DNA of 64,000 nt from the NCBI RefSeq assembly GCF_914271435.1, contig NZ_CAJZAI010000001.1, positions 186,001-250,000 on the forward strand, in the 5' to 3' direction. The notes under the pieces were generated by a model. The model did no database searches. It was not told the origin of the DNA and saw only the letters and a program-made list of their open reading frames with translations. Source of the stretch: Cupriavidus laharis (lineage in GTDB: Bacteria; Pseudomonadota; Gammaproteobacteria; Burkholderiales; Burkholderiaceae). The translations under genes were made by a program, and so were the position numbers. How positions within the stretch are numbered: the stretch's first letter is position 1; every line of letters starts with the position of its first letter. Shown one piece after another: positions 7,902-16,195 of the stretch.

Positions 7902-9170
7902 ATGAATCAGGAATCCGTGTCACTGAGCGCGGAAAGGCATGATGAGAAGGCACGTCGTGCATGGCTCGACTTGGATCGCGTGCGGGTCTACAGCGGTGTC
8001 GTGCTGACCCTGTTCGGTCTATTGATGGCGACATGGGCCTGGTACAGCAATGGCTTCACTGATGGCAACGTCAGCAGGCCAGGTACAGACTTTTCCGTGT
8101 TCTGGAGTGCATCGTACCTGGCGCTGACAGAGGTGCCGGTGCATGCCTACGATGTTGCCAGGCACCTCGAAGTCGTGTCGGCATATGGGACGCTGCAGCA
8201 CGGTAGCAACATCGTACTGCCATGGCTGTACCCGCCGACTTTCTTGCTGATGGTCTTGCCGCTCGCCTTGTTTCCGCTGGCACTCAGCTATCTGCTGTTC
8301 ATGGTCGGGAGTTGCTACGTTTACCTGCGCGCCATTGGCTGCCTGCTAGGGGCGGGGTCCGTGATGCGCCGCGGCCTGTGGCTGCCGATCCTTGGTTCTC
8401 CCGCAGTCATTATCTCGGCCATCCTGGGGCAGAACTCGATGTTGACGGCTGCCTTGGCCGCGGGCGCGGCTTGCCTGCTTGGCAGGCGACCGGTGGCTTC
8501 CGGCGTACTGATCGGCTTGCTTGCCATCAAGCCGCAGCTCGCTTTGCTGATGCCAGTAGCGCTAATTGCCGGGCGACACGTAGGGGCGCTGCTTAGCGCA
8601 GTTGCAACGGCAGCGATATTCGTAGCCGCCAGCCTAGCGGTATGCGGCTGGGAGACGATCCCGGCGTTCATGCAAAGCGTGGACTGGGCCCGGCAGAACC
8701 TCGTGGAAGGCCCCCTACATGGCTGGTATGGCATGCCGTCTGTCCTGGCGGCTGCACAGCTGGCAGGGTTGGACGCAGCCCCCGCCTATGCTGTTCAGGG
8801 CACGGCTGCCTTAGCGGCGGCGGCGTCAGTAGCCTATGTCTGGTCCCACACACGCGAGGTGCCGTTACGTGCGGCGGTATTGGCTGCGGGGGCGCTGCTT
8901 GCCACGCCGTATGTCCGCCACTATGAGCTTACCTGGATGGGGATATCCATGGCCGGCCTGGTTGGCGATGGCATCCGCCATGGTTTGTCGGGTCGGGAAC
9001 GGGCATTGCTAGTCGTGGCATGGCTTCTGCCACTGTTCGAGCACGCCAATCCGCTGATGGGTATGCCGCAGATCGGTCCTGTAGTCTCGGCGCTGCTAAT
9101 GATCGTGTCGGTGAGGCGAACGATGGCACGGATCGGGTTTCCCGTCGTGCCTGTGGGGCCGAGTACGTAA
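7902..9170 (+). CDS. GT87-type polyprenyl-phosphate-dependent membrane glycosyltransferase (DUF2029), copy 1
   Basis: A 422-residue polytopic membrane protein of the GT87/DUF2029 group, relatives of mycobacterial mannosyl- and arabinosyltransferases that use lipid-linked sugars on the periplasmic side. Landmarks are GTDFSVFWSASYLAL near residue 65 (the acidic first-loop motif), LPWLYPPTFLL, LGQNSMLTAAL and IKPQLALLMP. I take the ATG at 7902 (GGGGAATTCTC upstream) rather than an upstream in-frame ATG. The next gene begins two bases after its stop, so they are co-transcribed. The substrate is unknown; it shares motifs with the two other GT87 genes here. Confidence 0.82.
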   Translation: MNQESVSLSAERHDEKARRAWLDLDRVRVYSGVVLTLFGLLMATWAWYSNGFTDGNVSRPGTDFSVFWSASYLALTEVPVHAYDVARHLEVVSAYGTLQHGSNIVLPWLYPPTFLLMVLPLALFPLALSYLLFMVGSCYVYLRAIGCLLGAGSVMRRGLWLPILGSPAVIISAILGQNSMLTAALAAGAACLLGRRPVASGVLIGLLAIKPQLALLMPVALIAGRHVGALLSAVATAAIFVAASLAVCGWETIPAFMQSVDWARQNLVEGPLHGWYGMPSVLAAAQLAGLDAAPAYAVQGTAALAAAASVAYVWSHTREVPLRAAVLAAGALLATPYVRHYELTWMGISMAGLVGDGIRHGLSGRERALLVVAWLLPLFEHANPLMGMPQIGPVVSALLMIVSVRRTMARIGFPVVPVGPST

Positions 9171-9171
9171 T

Positions 9172-10410
9172 ATGGCCACCATACAGGTTGATGCACGCCA
9201 GCCGCGGTACGTTCCGCCAGATGCTCACTGGCTGGACATCGGCCGCCTGCGACTCTACTCATACACGGCGCTGGCGTGCTATGTGCTGTACTTTGGCATC
9301 TGGACGTTCCGCGCATGCGTATTGAAGGTGCCGGGCGTGTTCGCGCCGGGCGGGGACTTCGTGGCGTTCTGGAGTGCGGCCAAGGTGGCGTTGTCCAGCG
9401 GGGCTGCAGCATCCTACGATTTCGAGTCGCTCCGACAGGTGGAACTGGCAGCAGTGCCAGGACTTGCCATAGGTGACGGCGTGCTGCCCTGGCTGTATCC
9501 GCCTACATTCCTGCTGGTAGTGCTGCCATTCGGGCTGTTGCCTTACAGCCTGGCCACAATGACTTTCCTGGCGGGGGGCGTAGGCTGCTATGTCTGGGCG
9601 GCATGCCGTACGCTGCCGTGGCGAAGTGCCTGGATTGCGGCACCAGCATTCCCCTGTGTCGCCGTGGTGCTGACAACGGGTCAGAATGCGTTATGGCTGG
9701 CTGGTTGTGCAGGGCTGGGGCTTACCTGCCTGCGTTCGCGCCCCTGGCTGGCGGGCATGCTAATGGGGCTGGTGACAGTGAAGCCACATCTTGCACTGAT
9801 GTTACCGGTGGCGCTGATTTGCGCCCGTGCTTGGCGCGCCCTCTGGGCCATGATTGCCACTTCGCTGGCGCTGATAGTGGTATCACTGCTCGTTTTCGGC
9901 GCCGAGACCTTCACAGCGTTTTTGCGCAATGCAGGCATGGCTCTTGAATCGGTGGAGCAGGGCTCCATGCTGCTTGTGCGTATGCCTACCGTGTTCGCCG
10001 CCGTGAAGATGATATCGGGTGGTGTGGCATTGCCCTACACGATGCACGGCATCGTGGCGGCGGCGGCGCTGGCTTCGGTGGTCTACGCCTGGTCGCGGCC
10101 CTGTAGCTTTGCGCTGCGCGCCGCTGTGCTCGCTTCCGCCGGCTTGCTGGCGCCGGCCTATCTGTATGACTACGATCTCGCGTTTCTCGGCCTTGCCATC
10201 GCCTGGCTGGGTGTCCATGGTCACAGCGCTGGGTGGCTGCGGGGCGAGCGGGAACTGCTGGTGCTGCTGTGGCTGTTGCCGCTATGGGGTCTGCTAATGG
10301 GCGCATGGATCAAATTTCAGCCGATGCCGCTCGGCTTGATGCTCGCGGTGGCCCTTGGCGTCTGGCGGATTCGGATGGAGAGGACGGGCAAGGCATTGAT
10401 CAATGCCTGA
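9172..10410 (+). CDS. GT87-type membrane glycosyltransferase, copy 2
   Basis: A 412-residue polytopic protein, paralogue of the preceding gene: GGDFVAFWSAAKVAL, LPWLYPPTFLLVVLP, TGQNALWLAG and VKPHLALMLP lie in the same order. The Asp-Phe pair in the first large loop is the presumed catalytic region of GT-C fold enzymes. It starts two bases after the first copy and is followed by a GT2 gene, forming a three-gene plus-strand unit. It probably transfers a sugar from a polyprenyl-phosphate donor made by the GT2 enzyme; acceptor unknown. Confidence 0.82.
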   Translation: MATIQVDARQPRYVPPDAHWLDIGRLRLYSYTALACYVLYFGIWTFRACVLKVPGVFAPGGDFVAFWSAAKVALSSGAAASYDFESLRQVELAAVPGLAIGDGVLPWLYPPTFLLVVLPFGLLPYSLATMTFLAGGVGCYVWAACRTLPWRSAWIAAPAFPCVAVVLTTGQNALWLAGCAGLGLTCLRSRPWLAGMLMGLVTVKPHLALMLPVALICARAWRALWAMIATSLALIVVSLLVFGAETFTAFLRNAGMALESVEQGSMLLVRMPTVFAAVKMISGGVALPYTMHGIVAAAALASVVYAWSRPCSFALRAAVLASAGLLAPAYLYDYDLAFLGLAIAWLGVHGHSAGWLRGERELLVLLWLLPLWGLLMGAWIKFQPMPLGLMLAVALGVWRIRMERTGKALINA

Positions 10411-10453
10411 TGACGGAGAGCGCAGCCTCGCGTACGGGGGAAGGAAACAGATC

Positions 10454-11467
10454 ATGGCTGACTATGACGAGACCCAACTATTATCGCTGGTGGTGCCCTT
10501 CTATAACGAGGGCGACGCTCTGCATGCTTTTTTTGCGCGTGTGATGCCGATCCTGGAGTCGATTCCTGCCGCTCGCTTCGAGATTGTCTGCATCAATGAC
10601 GGCAGCGCGGACGACACGCTTTCCAAGCTTGTCGGCATAGCGCGGCGCGATGGGCGCGTACGTGTAATTGACCTGACACGCAACTTTGGCAAGGAAGCAG
10701 CACTGACCGCCGGCATCGACGAGGCATTCGGCGATGCCGTGATCCCCATCGATGCTGACCTGCAGGACCCGCCGGAACTTATACCTACGTTGGTGGAAAA
10801 GTGGCGGCAGGGTGCCGAAGTGGTACTGGCACAGCGCGCCAGCCGGGCTAGCGACTCTCGCCTCAAGCGCGTGACGGCAGCCGCTTACTATCGTGTGCAC
10901 AACTGCTTGTCGGATCTGAAGATCCCTGAGAACGTGGGCGACTTCCGGCTGATGGACCGCGTTGTGGTGAACGCGCTAAAGCAACTGCCCGAGCGGCATC
11001 GCTTCATGAAAGGGCTTTTCGCGTGGGTGGGCTTCAGCACAGAGATCGTCCAGTATGAGAGAGAGCCCCGCAGCGCCGGCGAATCCAAGTTCTCGGGCTG
11101 GCGGCTGTGGAATCTGGCGTTGGAGGGTATCACCAGCTTCAGCACGTTGCCGCTGCGCAGCTGGACGTACTTAGGTTGTTTTATCGCCATGCTGGCATTT
11201 TGCTACGGCGTGTATATCGTCGTGCGCACGATAATCCTTGGTGTCGACGTTCCAGGCTACGCCTCGGTGCTTTCGCTGCTTCTGTTTTTTGGTGGCGTGC
11301 AGCTGATCGGGCTGGGGGTGGTGGGCGAGTACATTGGCCGCATCTATGACGAGTCCAAGGGCCGCCCGATCTACCTGGTGAAGCGGCGCTATCAAGAACG
11401 TCGCCCGCAGCGGGGGGTGGCGGGCAACGGTCGAATTATTTCTTTGGTTGCGGGCAAGCGCAATTGA
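10454..11467 (+). CDS. GtrB/DPM1-like GT2 polyprenyl-phosphate glycosyltransferase
   Basis: A 337-residue protein: a cytoplasmic GT2 domain (LSLVVPFYNEGDAL, VCINDGSADDT, DLTRNFGKEAALTAGIDEA, and the metal-binding IDADLQDPPELIP) followed by two C-terminal membrane segments (YLGCFIAMLAFCYGVYIVV and LSLLLFFGGVQLIGLGVVG) and the family ending GEYIGRIYDESKGRP. This is the GtrB/ArnC-type layout: the enzyme loads a sugar onto undecaprenyl phosphate. I choose the ATG at 10454, which has AAGGAAA upstream; an in-frame ATG at 10403 would overlap the preceding gene. It makes the likely lipid-linked donor for the GT87 enzymes. Confidence 0.9.
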   Translation: MADYDETQLLSLVVPFYNEGDALHAFFARVMPILESIPAARFEIVCINDGSADDTLSKLVGIARRDGRVRVIDLTRNFGKEAALTAGIDEAFGDAVIPIDADLQDPPELIPTLVEKWRQGAEVVLAQRASRASDSRLKRVTAAAYYRVHNCLSDLKIPENVGDFRLMDRVVVNALKQLPERHRFMKGLFAWVGFSTEIVQYEREPRSAGESKFSGWRLWNLALEGITSFSTLPLRSWTYLGCFIAMLAFCYGVYIVVRTIILGVDVPGYASVLSLLLFFGGVQLIGLGVVGEYIGRIYDESKGRPIYLVKRRYQERRPQRGVAGNGRIISLVAGKRN

Positions 11468-11472
11468 GGTTG

Positions 11473-12717
11473 TCAGGCCGGACCCGGTACGGGCCGGGGT
11501 TCGAGGCGCGCCTTACGATGTCGGCGGGCGATAATGGCAAGCAATCCAAAAAGCACCAGTGGCGCTACTTGGGACATGGAAAGCGTTAACACCACAAGCA
11601 AGCCATGTGCCGGAACCAACCAGGCAAGAGCTACGGTAAGCTTTTCCAATCGCGTGCTGCCATAGCGTGCCATGTCGGCTGACAATAGCGCAATCGGAAT
11701 CGCCAGCCATGTCAAGTCGTAGTAAATGACGTATGGTTGGACGATTAGGGTGCCTACGACGAGCGCCGAGGCACTGAGGGTCAGGCGCGGCCTGGTTGAC
11801 CACAGCCATGCGCATACGCCTGCGGCGCTTGCTGCGACTACGGCATGAACTGTATAGGATAGCCAAAGACCTGCGCCGGACGTCCGGAGCACTGCGAACA
11901 CCGTCGGCGCGCCTCGCAACGCATAGTCACCATGTTCTGCTACGGCCGTACGAAACATGGCCATGCTTCGAGCGAAAGCGGGGAAGACTTCGAAACCGAA
12001 GGCCAGTGCAGTTAGTGCAACGAACATTGCAACGAACCCTGCAGCGCTGATGATTACTCCCCAACGTCGCTCGCAAAGCAACATAAGCGGAAACAGCACG
12101 CCGAGTTGGGGCTTAATGCAGAGCAGCGCAATGCAAGCTCCAGACCCTATCGCATTGCGACGCATCAGCAGCAGCGCAGCACCGCATGCCGAAGCAGTGA
12201 ATAACGAGTTTTGTCCCGCAATAAGTGCTGCCCAGATGCCTGGGAATGCCAGAGCTGGAATGAGCCAGTTGTGTCGAAGCCCGCCGATTGCTGCCCGCAC
12301 GATACTTAGATAGAGCGCGACACCGATGGCCGATACCAGAAGCAGTGCCACTCCAAAAGACAACGTAGCGATTGGGTAGATCAGCAAGAGGTAGGTTGGC
12401 GGGTAGGCGAACGGACCAAATATGTTACGGAGGATTGGTGCTTCCGCAGCGCGGAGCAGATCCCAGTCATAGGCGGCCACAGCACCGTGTGACTGAGCTA
12501 GGCTGGAAGCGCTCCAAAAGACGGCGAAATCCCAGCCCATTGTGGGTGTCGTGGAGTTTTTCTGCATCCAATGGAAGTACCACCAAAGTCCCGTGAGCAT
12601 GCATTCGATGACCAGCACGGCAGCGGAATACAAGTGAATGCGGTCAGCCGTAAGCCATCCCTGAGCCGGAGCAGTTTTGCCGGAGTACTCAGTCGGCCTC
12701 TCGGTCGCAACAGTCAT
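11473..12717 (-). CDS. GT87-type membrane glycosyltransferase, copy 3
   Basis: A 414-residue polytopic protein with the same motif series as the two plus-strand copies: GWDFAVFWSASSLAQ, GPFAYPPTYLLLIYP, AGQNSLFTASACG and IKPQLGVLFP. It is more diverged and uses more A/T-rich codons. It is convergent with the GT2 gene (5 bp apart) and lies downstream of the gtrA-like gene on the minus strand, so the five genes form two opposing units of one function. The acceptor is unknown. Confidence 0.82.
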   Translation of the reverse strand: MTVATERPTEYSGKTAPAQGWLTADRIHLYSAAVLVIECMLTGLWWYFHWMQKNSTTPTMGWDFAVFWSASSLAQSHGAVAAYDWDLLRAAEAPILRNIFGPFAYPPTYLLLIYPIATLSFGVALLLVSAIGVALYLSIVRAAIGGLRHNWLIPALAFPGIWAALIAGQNSLFTASACGAALLLMRRNAIGSGACIALLCIKPQLGVLFPLMLLCERRWGVIISAAGFVAMFVALTALAFGFEVFPAFARSMAMFRTAVAEHGDYALRGAPTVFAVLRTSGAGLWLSYTVHAVVAASAAGVCAWLWSTRPRLTLSASALVVGTLIVQPYVIYYDLTWLAIPIALLSADMARYGSTRLEKLTVALAWLVPAHGLLVVLTLSMSQVAPLVLFGLLAIIARRHRKARLEPRPVPGPA

Positions 12718-12760
12718 GGCTTTACCTCCGAAGGTCGATCACGTGGGCGGTATAAAGCTC

Positions 12761-13207
12761 TTATTTATACGTCCACGATCGGTGCAGCACGAAAGTAACA
12801 GCCGGCACCACCGATAGAATGGCGGCGAGTCCGGCCCAGTAGTTCGCGCCTAGGGCTTGCATGCTCGCGGAAATACCGAGCGTCAGCATCAATCCCAACA
12901 TCGATACTGCGAGAAAGCGCAGGTAGCTATTCCGCCCAGGCGTGGCGCCAAAGCTCCACAGCGTATTCAGCAGGTACGAACTGATATTAGCAGTGACAAA
13001 CGCCACGCCATTAGCGCTGACCTGCGTGGCATGGAGTAGGTAGATCAGCGGCGTGGCGACGGCCACATGGATGCCAGTCGCGATGATGCCCGACACGCCG
13101 AAGCGGAATAGTCTGGCAAGCGCCTGCCTGCCGGGCAGACGCTGCCGGATGGAGAGGCGGCAAGATCCGCCCGTTGCGTTATCAGCGCGGGAATCAGCGT
13201 GCAGCAT
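12761..13207 (-). CDS. GtrA-family flippase-like membrane protein
   Basis: A 148-residue protein with four predicted membrane helices and the GtrA signature: LFRFGVSGIIATGIHVAV, FVTANISSYLLNTLWSFGA and the ending PAVTFVLHRSWTYK. GtrA proteins are thought to move undecaprenyl-phosphate-linked sugars across the inner membrane. With the GtrB-type GT2 and the GT87 transferases it completes a load-flip-transfer pathway. It is the first gene of the short minus-strand unit; the GT87 gene follows after 43 bp. Confidence 0.88.
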   Translation of the reverse strand: MLHADSRADNATGGSCRLSIRQRLPGRQALARLFRFGVSGIIATGIHVAVATPLIYLLHATQVSANGVAFVTANISSYLLNTLWSFGATPGRNSYLRFLAVSMLGLMLTLGISASMQALGANYWAGLAAILSVVPAVTFVLHRSWTYK

Positions 13208-13241
13208 GGCGGCACTTTAACGCGGCTGGTGGCGGACGGCC

Positions 13242-14618
13242 CTAGCCTTGCACACAAACCAACCCCAAATCCCCCTTCTTAACCTGCAGCTTGTAATCCC
13301 GCATCAACCTGAACAACGTCACCCGCGAAATCCCAAGTTCCGCCGCCACATCGATCAGCCGCTCATGATTCCGCTGAAGCGCCTCCACGATCGCGTTCTG
13401 CTCGGCCGCCTCACGGATAGCGGCCAGCGTCATCGGCCGCTCCTCCACCGGCGCAGCCAACTCCAGGTCCTCCGGCTGTATCACCCCATCCTCGCACATC
13501 GCCGCCGCATGCCGAATTCGGTTGATCAGCTCGCGCACGTTGCCGGGCCAAACGTGTTGCTGGATGGCGCGCAGCGCGGTTGGCGAGAAGCCGCGGATGC
13601 GGTTCGGCGACTGCTTGCGCACGCTGGCGAGTACATGCTCGGCGAGCAGCATGAGGTCGCTGCCGCGTTCGCGTAGCGGTGGCTGGCGTACGCGCAGCAC
13701 GCACAGGCGGTGGTACAGGTCGCCGCGGAATCGTTCGGCCGCGATGGCCGCTTCCAGGTCGACGTGAGTGGCCGAGACGATGCGTACGTCCACCTCGATG
13801 GATTCGGTGCCGCCCAGACGTTCGATGCGGCCGGTTTCCAGGAAGCGCAGCAGGCTGGTCTGGCTTTCCAACGGCATGTCGCCGATTTCGTCGAGGAACA
13901 GCGTACCGCCTTGTGCCATCTCGATGCGCCCGAGCTTGCGCTTGGCTGCGCCGGTGAACGCGCCACGCTCATAGCCAAATAGTTCGGACATCAGCAGCGT
14001 TGGCGGAATGGCGGCGCAGTTGACGGCGACGAAGGGTTTCTGCGCGCGTTCGCTGGCGCGGTGAATGGCCTGTGCCGCCAGTTCCTTGCCGGTGCCCGAT
14101 TCGCCCGAGATCAGCACGGGGGTGTCCCAGAGGGAGACCTTCTCGATGCCGCGGAACAGTGCCTGCATGGCCGGGCAGTTGCCGATCATGCCGTCCGGCC
14201 GTGCGCTGTTCGCCGTCTCGCGCTGCGCTGCGGGCCGCATCTGCGCCATGCCTTGTGCGTGGCCGAGCGAGTGCGCCAGCTGCGCCAGTTCGAACGGAGC
14301 CGTGTAGTAGTCGACGAAGTAGAGGCCGAGCAGGCGGCGTGTCGCATCGCTGAGCGCATCACGGCTGGCGACGATGCCAATCCAGCTCAGCAGCGGATGG
14401 GCCAGCCAGGGCTCGAAGGATTCCAGGTCGGAGTCGCTGAACCCGCTGTGAACGTCGAGCAGCGCAGCACAGGGCTGTGGGCTGTGCGCGAGCGCTTCGA
14501 GGTCTTGCAGGTTCGACGCAAAGCTGATCTTCCAGCCGCGTTGCGAAAGGGCCCTGCACAGTGTGGCGTCGTGATGCTGCGACAGGTAGAGCAGCGGACG
14601 ATTGGCGTAAGCGCTCAT
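13242..14618 (-). CDS. Sigma-54-dependent activator with VpsR-like N-terminal domain
   Basis: A 458-residue bacterial enhancer-binding protein. Residues ~1-130 form a receiver-like VpsR-type domain without the usual phospho-acceptor environment (LLDVHSGFSDSDLESF). The AAA+ domain has GESGTGKE (Walker A), the sigma-54-contacting GAFTGA loop, and GGTLFLDEIGD (Walker B). A Fis-type HTH closes the protein (DVAAELGISRVTLFRLMRDY). I use the ATG at 14618 (GGGGAAA upstream) rather than an upstream start at 14762. Proteins of this layout control exopolysaccharide and biofilm genes in Burkholderia and Vibrio; here the adjacent Tad and glycosylation genes are plausible targets, by inference. Confidence 0.9.
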   Translation of the reverse strand: MSAYANRPLLYLSQHHDATLCRALSQRGWKISFASNLQDLEALAHSPQPCAALLDVHSGFSDSDLESFEPWLAHPLLSWIGIVASRDALSDATRRLLGLYFVDYYTAPFELAQLAHSLGHAQGMAQMRPAAQRETANSARPDGMIGNCPAMQALFRGIEKVSLWDTPVLISGESGTGKELAAQAIHRASERAQKPFVAVNCAAIPPTLLMSELFGYERGAFTGAAKRKLGRIEMAQGGTLFLDEIGDMPLESQTSLLRFLETGRIERLGGTESIEVDVRIVSATHVDLEAAIAAERFRGDLYHRLCVLRVRQPPLRERGSDLMLLAEHVLASVRKQSPNRIRGFSPTALRAIQQHVWPGNVRELINRIRHAAAMCEDGVIQPEDLELAAPVEERPMTLAAIREAAEQNAIVEALQRNHERLIDVAAELGISRVTLFRLMRDYKLQVKKGDLGLVCVQG

Positions 14619-14796
14619 ACGATTTCCCCGGATTTTTTTGCTTTTTGACGAAACCGGTGCCAGCGGTTGCCGGACACCGGATTCGGTGGCCCTCAGGCCC
14701 GCACAGGCCGCGCATTGATATGGCTCCGGCCAGGCGTATTTCCCGAATTCTGTTTTTTCCAAGCCTGCCGTGCAGGCCGTGGCTTGTACCCCTTGT

Positions 14797-14816
14797 GATG
14801 CCGGCGCGCCGGCATC
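14797..14816. repeat. 20-bp perfect palindrome
   Basis: GATGCCGGCGCGCCGGCATC reads identically on both strands, with no spacer. It lies about 180 bp upstream of the sigma-54 activator start. It could extrude as a cruciform or bind a dimer; no family is identified. Confidence 0.6.
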
Positions 14817-14886
14817 CCGCTATGTTCGCGGTCCCCATCGCCGCCATGGTTATGGTTATCCATGGCTGGCCGAGATTTCCAGGTTG

Positions 14887-14916
14887 CACGGGCCGCCCGC
14901 GCTGGCGCGGCCCGTG
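14887..14916. repeat. 10-bp inverted repeat with 10-base loop
   Basis: CACGGGCCGC (14887-14896) and GCGGCCCGTG (14907-14916) are exact complements around ten bases. No T-tract follows on either strand, so a terminator role is weakly supported. Confidence 0.45.
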
Positions 14917-15061
14917 GTTTCCTGAAAGACCTCACCTGTTCTTCCCGGCCGCCACCGCAACGGTATGCGCCGGTGCGAGCCAATCCCTGCAGCGCGGCCC
15001 TACGCCTACAGCACCAGCCCGAGTCCCGCCCTGGGGTGCGGGGTCGTTCTGAAACTGACCT

Positions 15062-15079
15062 CTGGCGAACGTTTGCCAG
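15062..15079. promoter_or_regulatory. 18-bp near-perfect dyad, candidate operator
   Basis: CTGGCGAACGTTTGCCAG is a palindrome with a single mismatched pair (G6/T13). It also resembles a -24/-12 promoter but has nine rather than ten bases between GG and GC, so I favour an operator. It is about 440 bp upstream of the sigma-54 activator gene. Confidence 0.35.
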
Positions 15080-15189
15080 TGTGTTGCCGCTTCGGTCTCA
15101 GATATCCCCCAATCCGGGCTTTGTGTTCGCGTGGACATATTCGCGATGACCATGCCAGATCCTGACATCTCTTTGAAAATAAGGGGGAA

Positions 15190-15825
15190 ATGCGGATTGG
15201 GTGCGAATCGCAGGTGTTTGGGTGCGTCGAAACGTTGCATTTCTGTTACTGCCAGCGCGGCGGCGCAAATTCCGGAGTGACCGAGTGGCAGTGCAAACAA
15301 CACTCATACTCATTTTCCTGTGGCCAGGGAGGCATTTTTGCCATGGATGTCCATCCGAAAGAGGGGATGCACAGTTCGAAACGCTCAGGTGCCACGACCC
15401 CGGTTCTGCACGCGATAGGGGTCCTCAAAATGGTTTCACTTCCGTTACAAGGAGTGGAAGCGATTACACGCCGGGGCCGAATCGACTACGGTGTCATCCC
15501 TAAGCCTTATCGGTGGTGGGGAGCTTCAGTCAGGCTGGGACGGGCAGATACGTGGCGCGATGACAGGCCTTCGCATGAGGCGTGCCATGAGCGGCCCATC
15601 CAATTCTCATCTTTACGGATGGGGGGAGACAGAAATTGCACGGTAGTTGGCATTACGTGCCAAATGGTTGCATCCGTGAAACTCGGTCGATATTGGAGAG
15701 GGGCGGATCCGGAGTGCGGCACGGTGGCGACGGTCTGCGCAGAGCGTCATCCCACTGATTTTGTTGGTGCAGATGAAAATGATTCGTATTGCCTACATCG
15801 GACCTCAAAACAATTTCAAGGGTGA
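15190..15825 (+). CDS. Doubtful open reading frame in the low-GC patch
   Basis: A 211-codon open frame with an AGGGGG Shine-Dalgarno-like run four bases before the ATG. The product is rich in Cys, Trp and His and shows no domain, signal peptide or membrane segment that I recognise. Codon use is unlike that of the neighbours: third positions are not GC-biased and rare codons (ATA, AGA, TTA) occur. It overlaps the end of the lysR remnant on the other strand. It could be a horizontally acquired orphan or simply an open frame in low-GC DNA. Confidence 0.2.
   Translation: MRIGCESQVFGCVETLHFCYCQRGGANSGVTEWQCKQHSYSFSCGQGGIFAMDVHPKEGMHSSKRSGATTPVLHAIGVLKMVSLPLQGVEAITRRGRIDYGVIPKPYRWWGASVRLGRADTWRDDRPSHEACHERPIQFSSLRMGGDRNCTVVGITCQMVASVKLGRYWRGADPECGTVATVCAERHPTDFVGADENDSYCLHRTSKQFQG
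15647..15663. promoter_or_regulatory. TTGGCA-N5-TGCCAA dyad
   Basis: A perfect 6-bp inverted repeat with a 5-base centre, close to the site architecture of several dimeric regulators. The nearest intact gene is more than 500 bp away, so its target is unclear. Confidence 0.35.
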
Positions 15826-16195
15826 TACACCCCGGCGTCCTGGAAGATTGGGCCGCGCTCGGGGTCGGCGCACGGAAGGCCGGCGGCCTCCCGCCAGTCG
15901 CGCCAGGGCCGCAGCGCAAAGCGCAGCATCGGCATGCGCGGCAAGTCGGCCAGTGTGAGGCCCGGGTAGCGCGCCAGCAGCGCCGGGCTGGCCACCGCGA
16001 TGACGTGGTCTTCGGTCAGGTTGTGGCACTCGAAGCCGGGCAGGTCGATGCGCTGGTGCCAGATGCCGACGTCGACGCTGTACGGGGGCGGCGTGATCTC
16101 GGCATACAGGCGCAGGTGCCGGTCCAGCGACGGTAGCAGGGCATGCAGGCTGGGCAGGCGGCGAATCAGCCAGGCGTTGGCCAGGTCGGGCTGAC
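15816..16195 (-). pseudogene. Truncated LysR-type regulator (effector-domain fragment)
   Basis: Read on the minus strand, about 125 codons give a LysR substrate-binding domain of the GcvA-like type: LANAWLIRRLPSLHALLPSL, VDVGIWHQRIDLPGFECHNL, EDHVIAVASPALLARYPG and LPRMPMLRFALRPWRDWREA. The HTH domain is missing because the frame begins directly at the stop of the neighbouring TPM gene, and the C-terminus is cut short by a TGA at 15816-15818 in non-homologous sequence. Both ends are therefore broken and the gene cannot work as a regulator. It marks a recombination junction on both sides. Confidence 0.8.

Larger units (their letters stand above)
14619..15815. other. Gene-poor patch with lower GC between the sigma-54 activator and a lysR remnant
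   Basis: About 1.2 kb without a recognisable gene. From about 15080 to 15815 the base composition is visibly less GC-rich than the flanks. It contains four notable dyads (14797-14816, 14887-14916, 15062-15079 and 15647-15663) and one open frame of doubtful status (15190-15825). It must contain the promoter of the activator gene. The right edge abuts a truncated lysR, so a past insertion or deletion is likely. Confidence 0.6.

Noticed and set aside
15062..15079. Sigma-54 -24/-12 promoter at CTGGCGAACGTTTGCCAG
   Set aside because: GG and GC are separated by nine instead of ten bases; better explained as a dyad.
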